This document shows, piece by piece, positions 31,442-41,094 of a stretch of DNA of 64,000 nucleotides. The DNA is taken from assembly GCA_039989475.1 (NCBI GenBank), contig JBDXHU010000013.1, forward strand, positions 248,001-312,000, written 5' to 3'. The notes below the pieces were generated by a model. The model had not been told where the DNA came from. It saw only the letters and a program-made list of their open reading frames with translations, and ran no database searches. Position 1 is the first letter of the stretch. Each line of letters begins with the position of its first letter. Made by a program: the position numbers and the translations under genes. Origin of the DNA: JBDXHU01 sp039989475 (lineage in GTDB: Bacteria; Pseudomonadota; Gammaproteobacteria; Pseudomonadales; Halieaceae).

Positions 31442-32182
31442 TTAGATGCTTTCGTCGGCGCCGTCATCCTCGAGCCAACCCTCGGACATGCGCGACTTGA
31501 TGCGTCCCACTGCCTGGCTGTGGATCTGGCAGACGCGGGACTCGCCAACACCCAGTACCTCACCAATCTCGCGCAGGTTCAGTTCATCCTGGTAATACAG
31601 TGAAACCACCAGTTGTTCGCGCTGCGGCAGCCCCTTGATTATCTCGGCAACGTTATCGCGCAGCGCGTCCTCCTCGGCCTCAACCGCCGGACTGGAGGTC
31701 GGCGCCGCCATGTTGCCGCCCTCAGGCTCGAGGTTGTCCAGCGGTACCAGCCAGGCACCGGCGGTTTCCGCCAGCATATCGTTGTAGTTGTCCAGTGACT
31801 CTCCCATCTCCTCGGCGATCTCGGCGGAGCTGGCAGTGCGACCAAATTTTGCCTCGGCGCCGCGAATAGCGGCGGCAATACGCTTTGACTTTGACTGGGT
31901 GCTGCGTGGGGTCCAGCTCTGGCGCCGCAGCTCATCAAGGATGGCGCCGCGTATATAGATGCCGGCAAAGGTCTTGAAACTGGCAGCCTCAGCCGGTTGG
32001 TAGCGCTTGGAGGCCTCCCATAAGCCGATCAGGCCAACCTGTATATAGTCTTCCATTTGTTGGCCTGGTGGCAGTCGCATCACCAAATGGTGGGCAATGC
32101 GACTCACCAGTTCTACGTGTCCTTCAAACAGCTCGGTTCTGGCTGGAGAATCATCCAGCAGATAATCTGCAGTTCCACTCAT
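31442..32182 (-). CDS. fliA: Flagellar sigma factor FliA (sigma-28)
   Basis: FliA directs transcription of late flagellar genes and is held by FlgM until the hook is complete. The 246 residues include region 2 (VELVSRIAHHLVMRLPPGQQMEDYIQVGLIGL, in parts, with FKTFAGIYIRGAILDELR), region 3 and region 4 (LNLREIGEVLGVGESRVCQIHSQA). Its ATG overlaps the fleN stop. Two sites in the window match its promoter consensus, before flgM and before fliC. Confidence 0.96.
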   Translation of the reverse strand: MSGTADYLLDDSPARTELFEGHVELVSRIAHHLVMRLPPGQQMEDYIQVGLIGLWEASKRYQPAEAASFKTFAGIYIRGAILDELRRQSWTPRSTQSKSKRIAAAIRGAEAKFGRTASSAEIAEEMGESLDNYNDMLAETAGAWLVPLDNLEPEGGNMAAPTSSPAVEAEEDALRDNVAEIIKGLPQREQLVVSLYYQDELNLREIGEVLGVGESRVCQIHSQAVGRIKSRMSEGWLEDDGADESI

Positions 32183-33063
32183 CTTCCCGCTCCCACGGTA
32201 CTGGAATTGGCCGCTACCATGCGCTCCAGGAAGAACTCGATGTATCCTGAACTCGGTGGTACCGGAAGGCTTTCTATGCGATCGGCGATCTGTTTCAGCG
32301 CCAGCGCAGATTTGCTCTCGGGGAAACCATCGACCACCGGCTGCTGGCGGCGCACCGCCAGCCTCAGGTTGTCGTCAAAGGGCACGTGGCCCAGGTAACC
32401 CACGGAACAGTTGAGGTACTGACCGGCGACCGCCGCCAGCTTCTCGTACAAGCCCAGCCCCTGGCTGGCGCTTTTCACCATGTTGGTGACAATCTGGAAG
32501 CGGTTGACGCCGTTGTCCCGGTTCAGCACTTTCATCAATGCATAAGCATCGGTAATGGAGGCGGGTTCGTCGCAGACCACGACAATAACTTCCTGTGCTG
32601 CATGACTGAAGCTGACGACGCTGTCGCTGATGCCGGCGGCGGTGTCGATAATCAACACATCAACCGGGATACTCAGTTCACTGAAGGCGCGGATTAGGCC
32701 CGCGTGCTCGGCGGGGCTCAGTTCGGCCATGCTCTGCACGCCTGAGGCGGCCGGTATCACCCTGATGCCCTGGGCGGTCTCGACCATGATTTCTTCGAGG
32801 CTGCGCTCGCCGCTGATGACATGCTGCAAGTCATACTGGGGGCGCACGCCCAGGAACAGGTCCACATTGGCCAGCCCCAGGTCCGCATCCATCAGCACGA
32901 CCGATTGCTTGCGTTGGGCGAATACACTGCTCAGGTTGACCGACAGGTTGCTCTTGCCGACGCCGCCCTTACCGCTGGTCACAGCGACAACGCGGACGCT
33001 ATCTGGTTGGCTGAGCCGGGACAGGCCGCGTGCCTGTTCCGCTAACTGGGTCACTTTAGGCAT
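32179..33063 (-). CDS. fleN: Flagellar number regulator FleN/FlhG (MinD-like ATPase)
   Basis: FleN binds FleQ and limits polar flagella to one. The 294-residue protein has the deviant Walker A of the MinD/ParA family (VTSGKGGVGKSNLSVNL, about residue 27), DADLGLANVD and DTAAGIS. The frame is open upstream, but MPKVTQLAEQARGL at 33063 is the normal start and overlaps the flhF stop by 8 bases. Together with FlhF it marks a polar flagellum. Confidence 0.94.
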   Translation of the reverse strand: MPKVTQLAEQARGLSRLSQPDSVRVVAVTSGKGGVGKSNLSVNLSSVFAQRKQSVVLMDADLGLANVDLFLGVRPQYDLQHVISGERSLEEIMVETAQGIRVIPAASGVQSMAELSPAEHAGLIRAFSELSIPVDVLIIDTAAGISDSVVSFSHAAQEVIVVVCDEPASITDAYALMKVLNRDNGVNRFQIVTNMVKSASQGLGLYEKLAAVAGQYLNCSVGYLGHVPFDDNLRLAVRRQQPVVDGFPESKSALALKQIADRIESLPVPPSSGYIEFFLERMVAANSSTVGAGR

Positions 33064-34273
33064 TGTGCTTACCTCCGACAGAACCGCTGCTGGCGGCCAG
33101 CTTGTCACCTCTAGCCAGGCGCACCGCTTCCTCAACCAGTGATTCCCGGCGTGCTGGCAGCATGTCCTCGGGCACGCGCTGCCCGTTGCCGATAAATGCC
33201 AGCGGCAACTGGTGGCGACACAGTGCGGAAATTATGGGACCCAGGCTGGCCGCTTCATCAATCTTGGTCACGATAGAGCCGGCCAGGCCAATATGGGAAA
33301 AGGCCTGTATCGCCTCCTGCAAGACCTGCTGCTGAGCGATGGCCGACAGTACCAGGAAGGTCTTGATCTGGGCGTCGGCACTGGCCAGGGTGACAAATTG
33401 ATCGGTCAGGCCCATGTCGCGCTGGCTCATACCGGCAGTGTCGATCAGTACCAGCTTGCGATCACTCAGGCTGGCCAGCGCCTTGCGCAGATCAGTGGGT
33501 GAGGTCGCCGCCTGGACTGGCACACCGAGAATACTGCCAAAGTTGTACAACTGTTCCTGGGCACCCACCCGGAAACGGTCAGTGGTAATCAGTGCGACCT
33601 CGTTGCGCCCGTGGCGCAGGGCGAAGCGCGCGGCCAGCTTGGCCACAGTCGTGGTTTTACCGACGCCGGTGGGTCCAACCACGGCCACTATGCCGCCCTG
33701 TTCGAGCAGGTCATCATCAGAAACCTTGATCTGGCCCGCCAGGCGCTTGAGTACGCTGGTCAGGTTCTCTGCAGCTGCATTTGCCCCAGGAGCCCGGTCG
33801 AGCAGGTCCTTGCAGACGCGGCGGCTCAGGCCGAGCTTTTTCAGTTGCCCCTGTAGAGCCAGGCGGCCCGGCTGGCGGCGGCCTTTTTCCTGCCAGGTCA
33901 GCTCTGACAGTTCGCCTTCAAAGAGCCCACGCAGGCGACTCAGTTCCATCTGCATGGAGCTGATCTGTGGATCAATGCTGGCGCTGGTGCTGGCATCTGC
34001 GGCTGGCCGCTGTGGTTTGGCGATAGTGTCGTTGCTGATCGCCTGTAGCCGGGCTTTTTGCGGCCGGGGAGTAGCGGCTTCTTTGCGGTTGCTGCCAGCC
34101 AGGTTGGCCTGTAGTTGGCTGGCCAATTCCGGGTCATAATCCAGGGCCGCCAAAACCTCGACGTTATCGGCGGCCTTGCGCGTCGAAATAATGACGGCGT
34201 CGTCACCCAACTCATCCCTGACCTTGCGCATGGCCCGGCGCATGTCCGGTGCCTCGAATTGCTTGATTTTCAT
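33056..34273 (-). CDS. flhF: Flagellar placement GTPase FlhF
   Basis: FlhF is an SRP-type GTPase that positions the flagellum at the pole. The 405-residue protein starts MKIKQFEAPDMRRAMRKVRDELG, exactly the family start, although the frame is open upstream. After a variable basic linker comes the N domain and G domain: VVGPTGVGKTTTVAKLAARFA (about residue 215), TTDRFRVGAQEQL and DTAGMSQRD. It sits 22 bases after flhA and before fleN, the standard polar order. Confidence 0.95.
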   Translation of the reverse strand: MKIKQFEAPDMRRAMRKVRDELGDDAVIISTRKAADNVEVLAALDYDPELASQLQANLAGSNRKEAATPRPQKARLQAISNDTIAKPQRPAADASTSASIDPQISSMQMELSRLRGLFEGELSELTWQEKGRRQPGRLALQGQLKKLGLSRRVCKDLLDRAPGANAAAENLTSVLKRLAGQIKVSDDDLLEQGGIVAVVGPTGVGKTTTVAKLAARFALRHGRNEVALITTDRFRVGAQEQLYNFGSILGVPVQAATSPTDLRKALASLSDRKLVLIDTAGMSQRDMGLTDQFVTLASADAQIKTFLVLSAIAQQQVLQEAIQAFSHIGLAGSIVTKIDEAASLGPIISALCRHQLPLAFIGNGQRVPEDMLPARRESLVEEAVRLARGDKLAASSGSVGGKHNA

Positions 34274-34295
34274 TCTTTTGTTGCCTCCCCGGTGG

Positions 34296-36413
34296 TCATG
34301 CGGCAGAAATTGCCGCCTGCCCCACTGTGCCAACTACCTTGATTTGTTTATTTGCCGGAATCTCGCTGTAGGCCAGTACTTGCAGGCCCTGGTTGCCTGG
34401 GCGCAGCAACCGTGCCAGCCACAGCCTTATATCCTGTGCCACCAGCAGCACGGCGCTATCGCCGCGGCCTTCCTGTAGCTGACCCTGTTCCCTGACTTGC
34501 TGCATCATGTTCTCCACGAGGTGGGGCTCCAGGCCGCCACTACCTTCTCCTTTCAAATAACCCAGCAATATCCGTTCCAACTCCGGATCCAGGGTCACAA
34601 CCCTGATTTCCGGCTCGACGCCATTGATGTTCTTGCAGATGGCCCGGGCCAGTGCTGCGCGCACGTGACCGGTGAGCAGATCGGCATTCTTTTCCTCAAC
34701 CCCGTACTCGGCCAGGGCCTCGGCGATACTGCGCATATCCCGCAGCGGCACCCCTTCCTGCAGCAGGTTCTGCATGACTTTCAGGAATACACCCAGGGTG
34801 ATGATGTCCGGTACCAGGTTCTCAACCAGCTTGGGTGCGGATTCGGCCAGTCGATTGAGCAGTTCCTGCACCTCGTCGTGGCCCAGCAGTTCTGCTGCAT
34901 GTTGCCGCAGCAGGTTATTCAGGTGAGTGGCCACTACGGTGCTGCAGTCGACCACGGTGTAGCCCTTGGTCTGGGCCTCGTCACGGCTGGCTGGTTCTAT
35001 CCACAGCGCATCCAGGCCGAAGGCGGGGTCGCGGGTTGCGATTCCCTGCAGTTCCCCAAACACCTGACCGGGGTTGATGGCCAACTCGGAGCCAGGTTGT
35101 ACCTCGCCTTCGCCGACCGGTGTGTCCAGCAGGGTGATGCGATAGCCATTCGGTGGCAGGTCGAAGTTGTCGCGGATGTGGACCGGTTGTATCAGCATGC
35201 CCAGCTCCTGCGACAGCTTTTTGCGCACACCGCGAATCCGCGCCAGCAACTCGCCACCCTGGTTCTTATCGACCATGGGGATCAGGCGGTAACCGACTTC
35301 AATTCCGATAATGTCGATGCCGCGCACGTCGTTCCAGCTTAGCTCGCGCTCTTCAGCTGGCACCTCGTCTTCCAGTTCAACATCCTCAGGCTCGACCAGG
35401 TTCGCCGCGGGTCGGTTTGCTATCAGGTAGCCACTACCGATAAGCGCGCCGGCCAGGGTCAGGAACACGAAATTGGGCATGCCTGGCACCAGGCCGAGAC
35501 AGCCGATCACCAGGCCTGATACGACCAATGCCCGCGGGCTGGCCAGGAGCTGGTCCATGACCTGTTGGCCCATGTCTTCGCTGTCGGATACCCGGGTTAC
35601 CAGCAGTGCTGCTGCCGTGGATAGCATCAGTGAAGGTATCTGTGCGACCAGGCCGTCACCGATGGTGAGCAGGATATAGTTGTGGGCGGCGTCGCCAGCC
35701 GACAGATTGTGTTGGAACACCCCAATCACAAAGCCGCCGATGACATTGATCAGCAGAATGAGAATGCCGGCGATGGCATCACCGCGGACGAATTTGGAGG
35801 CACCATCCATGGCACCATAGAAACTGGCTTCGCGTGCGACGGAGGCGCGCCGGGTCCGGGCCTCGTCCTGGTTGATAAGGCCCGCATTCATATCGGCGTC
35901 AATGGCCAACTGCTTACCGGGCATTGCGTCCAGGGTGAAACGCGCGGTGACCTCGGAGATGCGACCGGCACCCTTGGTTACGACGACGAAGTTGATAATT
36001 ACCAGGATGGCAAAGACCACCAGGCCTACCGCATAACTGCCGCCGATAACAAATTCGCCGAAGGCTTCAATAACCTTGCCGGCGGCACCGGTACCGGTGT
36101 GGCCCTGCAGCAATACTACCCGGGTAGAGGCAATGTTGAGCGCCAGTCGCAGCAGGGTGGCTACCAGCAGCAACGAGGGGAACAGGACGAAGTCCAGGGG
36201 CCGCTGGGTATACACGGTGGCGAACAACACGATCAGTGACAGTGCGATATTGAAAGTGAAGAGAAAATCCAGCGCCAGGGGTGGTAGCGGCAGCACCATC
36301 ATCGACAGCACCAGCACGATCAGGAGCGGCGCGCCCAGCCCTACCAGGGCCTGTTTGCGAACCAGGGCGAGCAGCGTGGTGGTACTGGAACCGCTGGCAA
36401 TTACTTCAGACAT
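34296..36413 (-). CDS. flhA: Flagellar export gate protein FlhA
   Basis: FlhA is the nonameric gate of the flagellar type III exporter. The 705-residue protein has about eight N-terminal membrane helices up to about residue 335, with the FHIPEP signature region (LRLALNIASTRVVL and GAGRISEVTARFTLDAMPGKQ). The C-terminal cytoplasmic domain (about 365-700) binds chaperone-substrate complexes. It begins 2 bases after flhB ends. Confidence 0.96.
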   Translation of the reverse strand: MSEVIASGSSTTTLLALVRKQALVGLGAPLLIVLVLSMMVLPLPPLALDFLFTFNIALSLIVLFATVYTQRPLDFVLFPSLLLVATLLRLALNIASTRVVLLQGHTGTGAAGKVIEAFGEFVIGGSYAVGLVVFAILVIINFVVVTKGAGRISEVTARFTLDAMPGKQLAIDADMNAGLINQDEARTRRASVAREASFYGAMDGASKFVRGDAIAGILILLINVIGGFVIGVFQHNLSAGDAAHNYILLTIGDGLVAQIPSLMLSTAAALLVTRVSDSEDMGQQVMDQLLASPRALVVSGLVIGCLGLVPGMPNFVFLTLAGALIGSGYLIANRPAANLVEPEDVELEDEVPAEERELSWNDVRGIDIIGIEVGYRLIPMVDKNQGGELLARIRGVRKKLSQELGMLIQPVHIRDNFDLPPNGYRITLLDTPVGEGEVQPGSELAINPGQVFGELQGIATRDPAFGLDALWIEPASRDEAQTKGYTVVDCSTVVATHLNNLLRQHAAELLGHDEVQELLNRLAESAPKLVENLVPDIITLGVFLKVMQNLLQEGVPLRDMRSIAEALAEYGVEEKNADLLTGHVRAALARAICKNINGVEPEIRVVTLDPELERILLGYLKGEGSGGLEPHLVENMMQQVREQGQLQEGRGDSAVLLVAQDIRLWLARLLRPGNQGLQVLAYSEIPANKQIKVVGTVGQAAISAA

Positions 36414-36415
36414 GG

Positions 36416-37549
36416 TTACTGGTCATCCTCTTCAGCGGGCGGTTGCAGGGTGTCGGGGTCGGGCATGGGCACCTGGCGGGCGTAGTCACCGGCACTGCGC
36501 AACTGGAATACATAGGCCAGCACGCGCGCCACCGCGACAAATAGATTGGCGGGAATTTCATCGCCGATATCGGTGCCCGCATGCAGGGCGCGCGCCAGCG
36601 GCGGCGCTGAGAAAATAGTGATGTTGTGCTCGGCGGCGATTTCGCGAATGCGCAAGGCCACCAGGTCGCGACCCTTGGCAACGACGATGGGGGCACTCAT
36701 TTGACCGTCCTTGTAACGCAGTGCCACCGCGAAATGGGTAGGGTTGGTAATGATCACATCGGCGCTGGGGACGTCCTCCATCATGCGCTGCTGGGCGGCC
36801 TGTTGCTGCAGGTTGCGGATATGACCCTTAACCTCGGGCCGCCCCTCGGATTCCTTCATCTCATCCTTGATTTCCTGCCGGCTCATGCGCAGCTTGCGGG
36901 TGTGGTCCCAGAGTTGAAAGGGCACATCAATTAAGGCAATCACAATCATCGCCGAGCTCAGCAGCAGGAAACACCAGACGAACTGTTCGCCAACTTCAGT
37001 CATTCCCCGGCTGAGTGGGGTGGTAGCCAGGGCCAGTAGCCAGCCAGAGGTCTGCCACAGGGTCGCCACCGCTACGCCACCTACCAGCAGGAACTTGAGC
37101 AGGGCTTTGACCAACTCCACCAGGCTGCGCGCGGAAAAAATGCGGCCCATGCCCTTGATTGGGCTGACCCGTTCCAGTTTTGGCGCAATTGCCGCGGGGC
37201 TGAAGGACCAGCCACCCAGTAGCAGGGGGCCGAGCAGGGTGCAGACCAGCAACAGGCTCAGTAGTGGCGCCAGTAGCAGGGCGGCGTCTATCATCGCCGC
37301 GTGAAATAACTGCAGGGGTGCACCGTCATCGAAGGCCAGGTTGCGCTCCAGCCTCAAGCCGCCGCTCAGCAGCTGGCGGGTGTCGCCGATAAGTGTCGGC
37401 CCCAACACCAATGTACCCAGGCCACCGGCCAGCAGTGACACCAGGGTATTGAAGTCGCGTGACCTGGGAACCTCGCCTTTTTTCTTCGCGTCCTCACGAC
37501 GCTTGGCTGTCGGCTCTTCTGTGCGTTCCTGTGCAGTTTCTTCAGCCAT
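36416..37549 (-). CDS. flhB: Flagellar export switch protein FlhB
   Basis: FlhB controls export specificity by self-cleavage. The 377 residues include a charged N-terminus (AQERTEEPTAKRREDAKKKGEVPRS, in parts), four membrane helices and a cytoplasmic domain with the intact autocleavage motif NPTH (ITNPTHFAVALRY, about residue 270). The C-terminal domain resembles the small stand-alone protein encoded at 43521. It lies between fliR and flhA with gaps of 7 and 2 bases. Confidence 0.96.
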   Translation of the reverse strand: MAEETAQERTEEPTAKRREDAKKKGEVPRSRDFNTLVSLLAGGLGTLVLGPTLIGDTRQLLSGGLRLERNLAFDDGAPLQLFHAAMIDAALLLAPLLSLLLVCTLLGPLLLGGWSFSPAAIAPKLERVSPIKGMGRIFSARSLVELVKALLKFLLVGGVAVATLWQTSGWLLALATTPLSRGMTEVGEQFVWCFLLLSSAMIVIALIDVPFQLWDHTRKLRMSRQEIKDEMKESEGRPEVKGHIRNLQQQAAQQRMMEDVPSADVIITNPTHFAVALRYKDGQMSAPIVVAKGRDLVALRIREIAAEHNITIFSAPPLARALHAGTDIGDEIPANLFVAVARVLAYVFQLRSAGDYARQVPMPDPDTLQPPAEEDDQ

Positions 37550-37556
37550 GGCGTCC

Positions 37557-38327
37557 TCAGTTACTCACCAGGCCGCCCATGAACTGAAAGCTGCGTTCGA
37601 ACAGTTCGAGCAGAATCGGTTGCAGGGTAGGGATTACCAGCAGCAGTAGAATGAACCCCGCCAGCATTGTGATAGGGAAGCCAACAGCGAAGATATTCAG
37701 TTGTGGTGCTGCCCGGGTTACCACGCCCAGGGCGAGGTTGACCATCAGCACCCCGGTAACCACCGGCAGGGAAACCAGTACACCGCTGCTGAACATTTCA
37801 CCGGACCATATAACCACTTCCCACAGGGCGCTGACCTCAATGACCTGGGTGCTCAAGGGCAGTACCAGGAAGCTGCGCGCCAGCAGCTCGATCATCACCA
37901 GGTGGCCGTTCATGCCGAGGAAGATGAGCGTGGCGAGAATCATGTAGAACTGGCCGATGAGGGTTACCTGAACGCCATTTTGTGGATCGACCATTGAGGC
38001 GAAGCCCAGGCCCATGGAGGTGGCCACGTTTTGTCCGGCGATGGCCAGGGTCGCAAAAACCGCCTGCAGGATCACGCCCAGCAAAATACCGGCCAGTAGT
38101 TGCTGCAACAGCAACAGGAAGCCGGCGGCTGACAGCAGTTCGATATCGGGCCTGGGCACCATGGGTGCAATCATCAGTGCCAGGAACACCGCCAGTAGCA
38201 CGCGAATTCTTACCGGTATGGTGCGTGCACCAAAGAACGGGGCCACCAGCATCATTGCGCTGAAGCGCAGGAAAGGCCAGGCAAAGCTGCCGATCCAGGT
38301 CACGATTTCAGCGGTCGTTAGTGTCAT
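37557..38327 (-). CDS. fliR: Flagellar export gate protein FliR
   Basis: FliR is a membrane component of the FliPQR export pore. The 256 residues contain about six hydrophobic segments and the family motifs FLRFSAMMLVAPFFGARTIPVRIR near the N-terminus and ASMVDPQNGVQV near residue 110. Its position, fliQ 4 bases before and flhB 7 bases after, is standard. Confidence 0.95.
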   Translation of the reverse strand: MTLTTAEIVTWIGSFAWPFLRFSAMMLVAPFFGARTIPVRIRVLLAVFLALMIAPMVPRPDIELLSAAGFLLLLQQLLAGILLGVILQAVFATLAIAGQNVATSMGLGFASMVDPQNGVQVTLIGQFYMILATLIFLGMNGHLVMIELLARSFLVLPLSTQVIEVSALWEVVIWSGEMFSSGVLVSLPVVTGVLMVNLALGVVTRAAPQLNIFAVGFPITMLAGFILLLLVIPTLQPILLELFERSFQFMGGLVSN

Positions 38328-38331
38328 CGTA

Positions 38332-38601
38332 TCAACCGATCAGCGTCGGGATTTGTTCGAACAGGTGGCGGCAGAAGAAGACCCAGGAATTGACCATCCA
38401 CGGCCCTCCCAGCACCAGCGCAAATACCAGTGCAATCAACTTCGGGATAAAGCTGAGGGTTTGTTCCTGGATTTGGGTGGCAGCCTGGAAAACACCAATC
38501 AGCAGTCCGACGGCAAGCGCCGACAGCAGCAGTGGCGCGGCCAACATGACAGTCAGGTAAAGTGACTCGCGGCCGATTTGCAAAATTGTATCCGCGTCCA
38601 T
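38332..38601 (-). CDS. fliQ: Flagellar export gate protein FliQ
   Basis: FliQ is a two-helix pore subunit of 89 residues, the family length. The helical hairpins are at about 15-40 (LYLTVMLAAPLLLSALAVGLLIGVFQ, in parts) and 50-75, joined by the conserved ATQIQEQTLSFIPK. It starts 3 bases after fliP. Confidence 0.95.
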   Translation of the reverse strand: MDADTILQIGRESLYLTVMLAAPLLLSALAVGLLIGVFQAATQIQEQTLSFIPKLIALVFALVLGGPWMVNSWVFFCRHLFEQIPTLIG

Positions 38602-38604
38602 GGC

Positions 38605-39348
38605 CTAGAAACTCGACGCCAGGGTGCCCATGACCAGGGCCCAGCCGTCTACCAGTACAAACAGCATTAGCTTGAAGGGCAGTGATACCAGCATGGGTGA
38701 CAGCATCATCATGCCCATGGACATGAGCACGCTGGCCACGACCAGGTCGATGATCAGGAAGGGGATGAAGATCAGGAAGCCGATCTGGAATGCTGTTTTC
38801 AGCTCGCTGGTCAAAAAAGCGGGCAGTAATACGCGAAAGGGCAACTCCTCGGGTGTGGCGACGGCTTCGATGCCTGCCAGCTCACTGAATAGCGCCACAT
38901 CTGACTCTCGCGCCTGGTTGGTCATGAAGCCGTGAAAAGGCGTGCCAGCTTTAAGCGCCGCTTGCTCAAAACCCAGCTGGCCGTCCATGTAGGGACGCAG
39001 TCCCTCGCTGTAGGCCGTTTCCAGCACCGGCGCCATGATGAACAGGCTGGTGAACAGGGCCAGGCCAATCAGCACCTGGTTGGAAGGTGTTTGCATGGTG
39101 CCCAGGGCCTGTCGCAGGATGGCCAGCACAACCACGATGCGGGTGAAAGAGGTCATGGAGATCAGCGCCGCCGGCAACAGGCTGAGTACCGTCATCATTA
39201 ACAAAATGCTGAGGCTGGTGCTGTAGGTCTGGCCGCCGTTCGCGTCGTCTTGCAGGGTGAGCAGGGTTATGCCCTGTTCCTGCGCCAGAGCCATTGGGCT
39301 CAGCAGGCATAGCAAGAGGCCGCCAAGGGCCAGCGTGGTGCGCGTCAT
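38605..39348 (-). CDS. fliP: Flagellar export gate protein FliP
   Basis: FliP forms the pentameric export pore with FliQ and FliR. The 247-residue protein has a cleavable signal peptide (residues 1-22, ending SPMALA-Q), then membrane segments with the signatures LLPAALISMTSFTRIVVVLAILRQALG and LIDLVVASVLMSMGMMMLSP. The start overlaps the fliO stop by 4 bases. Confidence 0.95.
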   Translation of the reverse strand: MTRTTLALGGLLLCLLSPMALAQEQGITLLTLQDDANGGQTYSTSLSILLMMTVLSLLPAALISMTSFTRIVVVLAILRQALGTMQTPSNQVLIGLALFTSLFIMAPVLETAYSEGLRPYMDGQLGFEQAALKAGTPFHGFMTNQARESDVALFSELAGIEAVATPEELPFRVLLPAFLTSELKTAFQIGFLIFIPFLIIDLVVASVLMSMGMMMLSPMLVSLPFKLMLFVLVDGWALVMGTLASSF

Positions 39349-39758
39349 TTGCCGGACCCCGCGCCAATACTCTGTAACAGGGTGCTGAAACCGGAGCTCT
39401 GGCTGGCGGCTTCCGGCAGGTCATCGAGAGCTTCATCAAACACATGCAGCGCCGAGATAGATTGGGCTGTGGCAGCCACCAGGATGTGCTTGTCGGCCAC
39501 CTGCAACAGGACGATTTTCTCGCGTGCCCCCAGACTCATGCTGCCAACCACCTGCATCAGCTGGCTGCCGCCGGTGGGGGCACCCTGGATGCGCTGCAGA
39601 ATCCGCGCCAGCCCGAATATGAGCAGTAGCACCAGCGCCAGGCCGAGCAAGGTTTCAAGCACCTTGCCGCCACTGACGGCGGCGAAAGGCGCCGCTTCCT
39701 GTGCTGCCAGGTCGGCGCTCAGTAGCAGACTGAAAAATGTGAACAGTAGTTGCCTCAT
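39345..39758 (-). CDS. fliO: Flagellar export assembly protein FliO
   Basis: FliO is a scaffold for FliP pore assembly. The 137 residues have a signal-like first segment, one clear membrane helix (about 33-52, VLETLLGLALVLLLIFGLARIL) and a cytoplasmic domain with LMQVVGSMSLGAREKIVLLQVADKHILV, characteristic of FliO. It overlaps the upstream FliN-like gene and the downstream fliP by 4 bases each. Confidence 0.92.
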   Translation of the reverse strand: MRQLLFTFFSLLLSADLAAQEAAPFAAVSGGKVLETLLGLALVLLLIFGLARILQRIQGAPTGGSQLMQVVGSMSLGAREKIVLLQVADKHILVAATAQSISALHVFDEALDDLPEAASQSSGFSTLLQSIGAGSGK

Positions 39759-40126
39759 GCTGGCTCTGATCCATCTTCGCGATCAGGCTTGAGGAACTCC
39801 TCGATACGAATCCCGTAGAACTGTTGCTGCAGGGTTACGTCGCCGAGGGCGATGGGCTGGTCGTCGACCCGGATTTCCACGCTGTCCAGGCTGGCTACCG
39901 GCACTTCAAGGACCGAGCTTTGCTTGAGCTCCAGTAGCTGACCGACGCTGATATTCAGGCGCGCGACTTCAAACACCAGGGTCACCGGCACATCGGCCAT
40001 CTGCGCCAACTGGCGCGCGGCAACCGAGACGACGTTGCTGGCGCCGGCCGTGGCTGTGGGAATGTCAGCTGCCACAGCTTGCGGCGCTTGCTCGAACTGG
40101 GCGTTATTCAGCAGGGCTTCACTCAT
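39755..40126 (-). CDS. Second FliN-like C-ring (SpoA-domain) protein
   Basis: This 123-residue protein consists of a short variable N-terminus and a SpoA domain: MADVPVTLVFEVARLNISVGQLLEL, then a PVASLDSVEIRVDDQPIALG stretch and YGIRIEEFL. It differs from canonical FliN by lacking GRTxMTI and TDIISPxDR. It is coupled to fliM and fliO by ATGA overlaps, so it occupies the normal fliN position, while the canonical FliN is encoded at 16649. It may form mixed FliM/FliN C-ring subunits or a specialised docking site. The family is firm; the division of labour with FliN is unknown. Confidence 0.88.
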   Translation of the reverse strand: MSEALLNNAQFEQAPQAVAADIPTATAGASNVVSVAARQLAQMADVPVTLVFEVARLNISVGQLLELKQSSVLEVPVASLDSVEIRVDDQPIALGDVTLQQQFYGIRIEEFLKPDREDGSEPA

Positions 40127-41085
40127 GATTTGGATACCTCGTGGGGATCAACAATACTCAGGCCAACGCGGCCGTCGATTTCACCGACCCGGGCGCTGAA
40201 TTTCTTCACGCCGTTTACCGTCACGTCTACCAGTTCCGGTGAATCGATGGGAATAATGTCGCCACAGCTCATGTTCAAGAGCTGCTTCAGGGAGACACTG
40301 GCGCCACTGACCTCGCCGGCCACGGTGGCGCGGAAATCGGAAGCGCGGCGGCGCATAACATCTTCGCTGTTGTCACTGGTGGGCGGGCGTTGTACACCGC
40401 CTGCCTCGAACAGGGTTTCCACCAGCTCGCCTGACATGACCAGGCCCAGCTCGCCACCACCGCCTTCAAACTTGATGCTGTACCGTCTGACCATGACCAC
40501 GTCGGCAGGCGCAAAGGCGGCGCTTGCTTGTGGGTTGTGCTCGCACTCGCAGAGGCTCAGTTGCTGGCTCTCCAGTTGCTTCCAGGCGCGCTTAACGCTC
40601 GCCAGAATGGTCTTCAGCCCGAGCTGCATTACGCGCCGCTCGGTGGCGGTAAACCCCTTGCTCTGTATGGCCACGCGACGGCCTGCGCCGCCAAAAAAAC
40701 TTTCTACCAGGCTGTAAACCAGGTGTGCGTCCATGGCCACCATGATGATGCCGCCAGCGGGCTCCAGCTGAAAACTGTTGAGTCCGGTGGGGGTCTCCAG
40801 TCCATCGACGAAATCGGAGAAGCGCAACATCCGTACGCCTTCCATGTTCACCTCAGTGGTTTTGTGCAATAGCCCGAGCATTGAGTGGCCCAGGCATTTG
40901 CCGAGATTGTCATCTACCAGCCCCAGCTGCTTTTGCCAGCCATTGAGGCGACGGTTGTTACAACTGAGGTCATAGGGGCCATTGCTACCCGCTATGGCCT
41001 CACCACCTGCACCGCTGGCCACGGCACCGTCCTCGACGCCGTCCAGTAGGGCGTCTACTTCATCCTGGGAAAGTAATTCGCTCAT
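40123..41085 (-). CDS. fliM: Flagellar motor switch protein FliM
   Basis: FliM is the CheY-P-binding wall of the C-ring. The 320 residues begin with the CheY-docking helix (LSQDEVDALLDGV), followed by the middle domain with the FFGGAG loop (about 130) and the C-terminal SpoA domain (about 245-315). The CheY-binding helix is intact although no chemotaxis kinase gene is in the window. It normally sits in fliL-fliM-fliN; here it follows fliG by 9 bases. Confidence 0.95.
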   Translation of the reverse strand: MSELLSQDEVDALLDGVEDGAVASGAGGEAIAGSNGPYDLSCNNRRLNGWQKQLGLVDDNLGKCLGHSMLGLLHKTTEVNMEGVRMLRFSDFVDGLETPTGLNSFQLEPAGGIIMVAMDAHLVYSLVESFFGGAGRRVAIQSKGFTATERRVMQLGLKTILASVKRAWKQLESQQLSLCECEHNPQASAAFAPADVVMVRRYSIKFEGGGGELGLVMSGELVETLFEAGGVQRPPTSDNSEDVMRRRASDFRATVAGEVSGASVSLKQLLNMSCGDIIPIDSPELVDVTVNGVKKFSARVGEIDGRVGLSIVDPHEVSKS

Positions 41086-41094
41086 AGCCTTGTG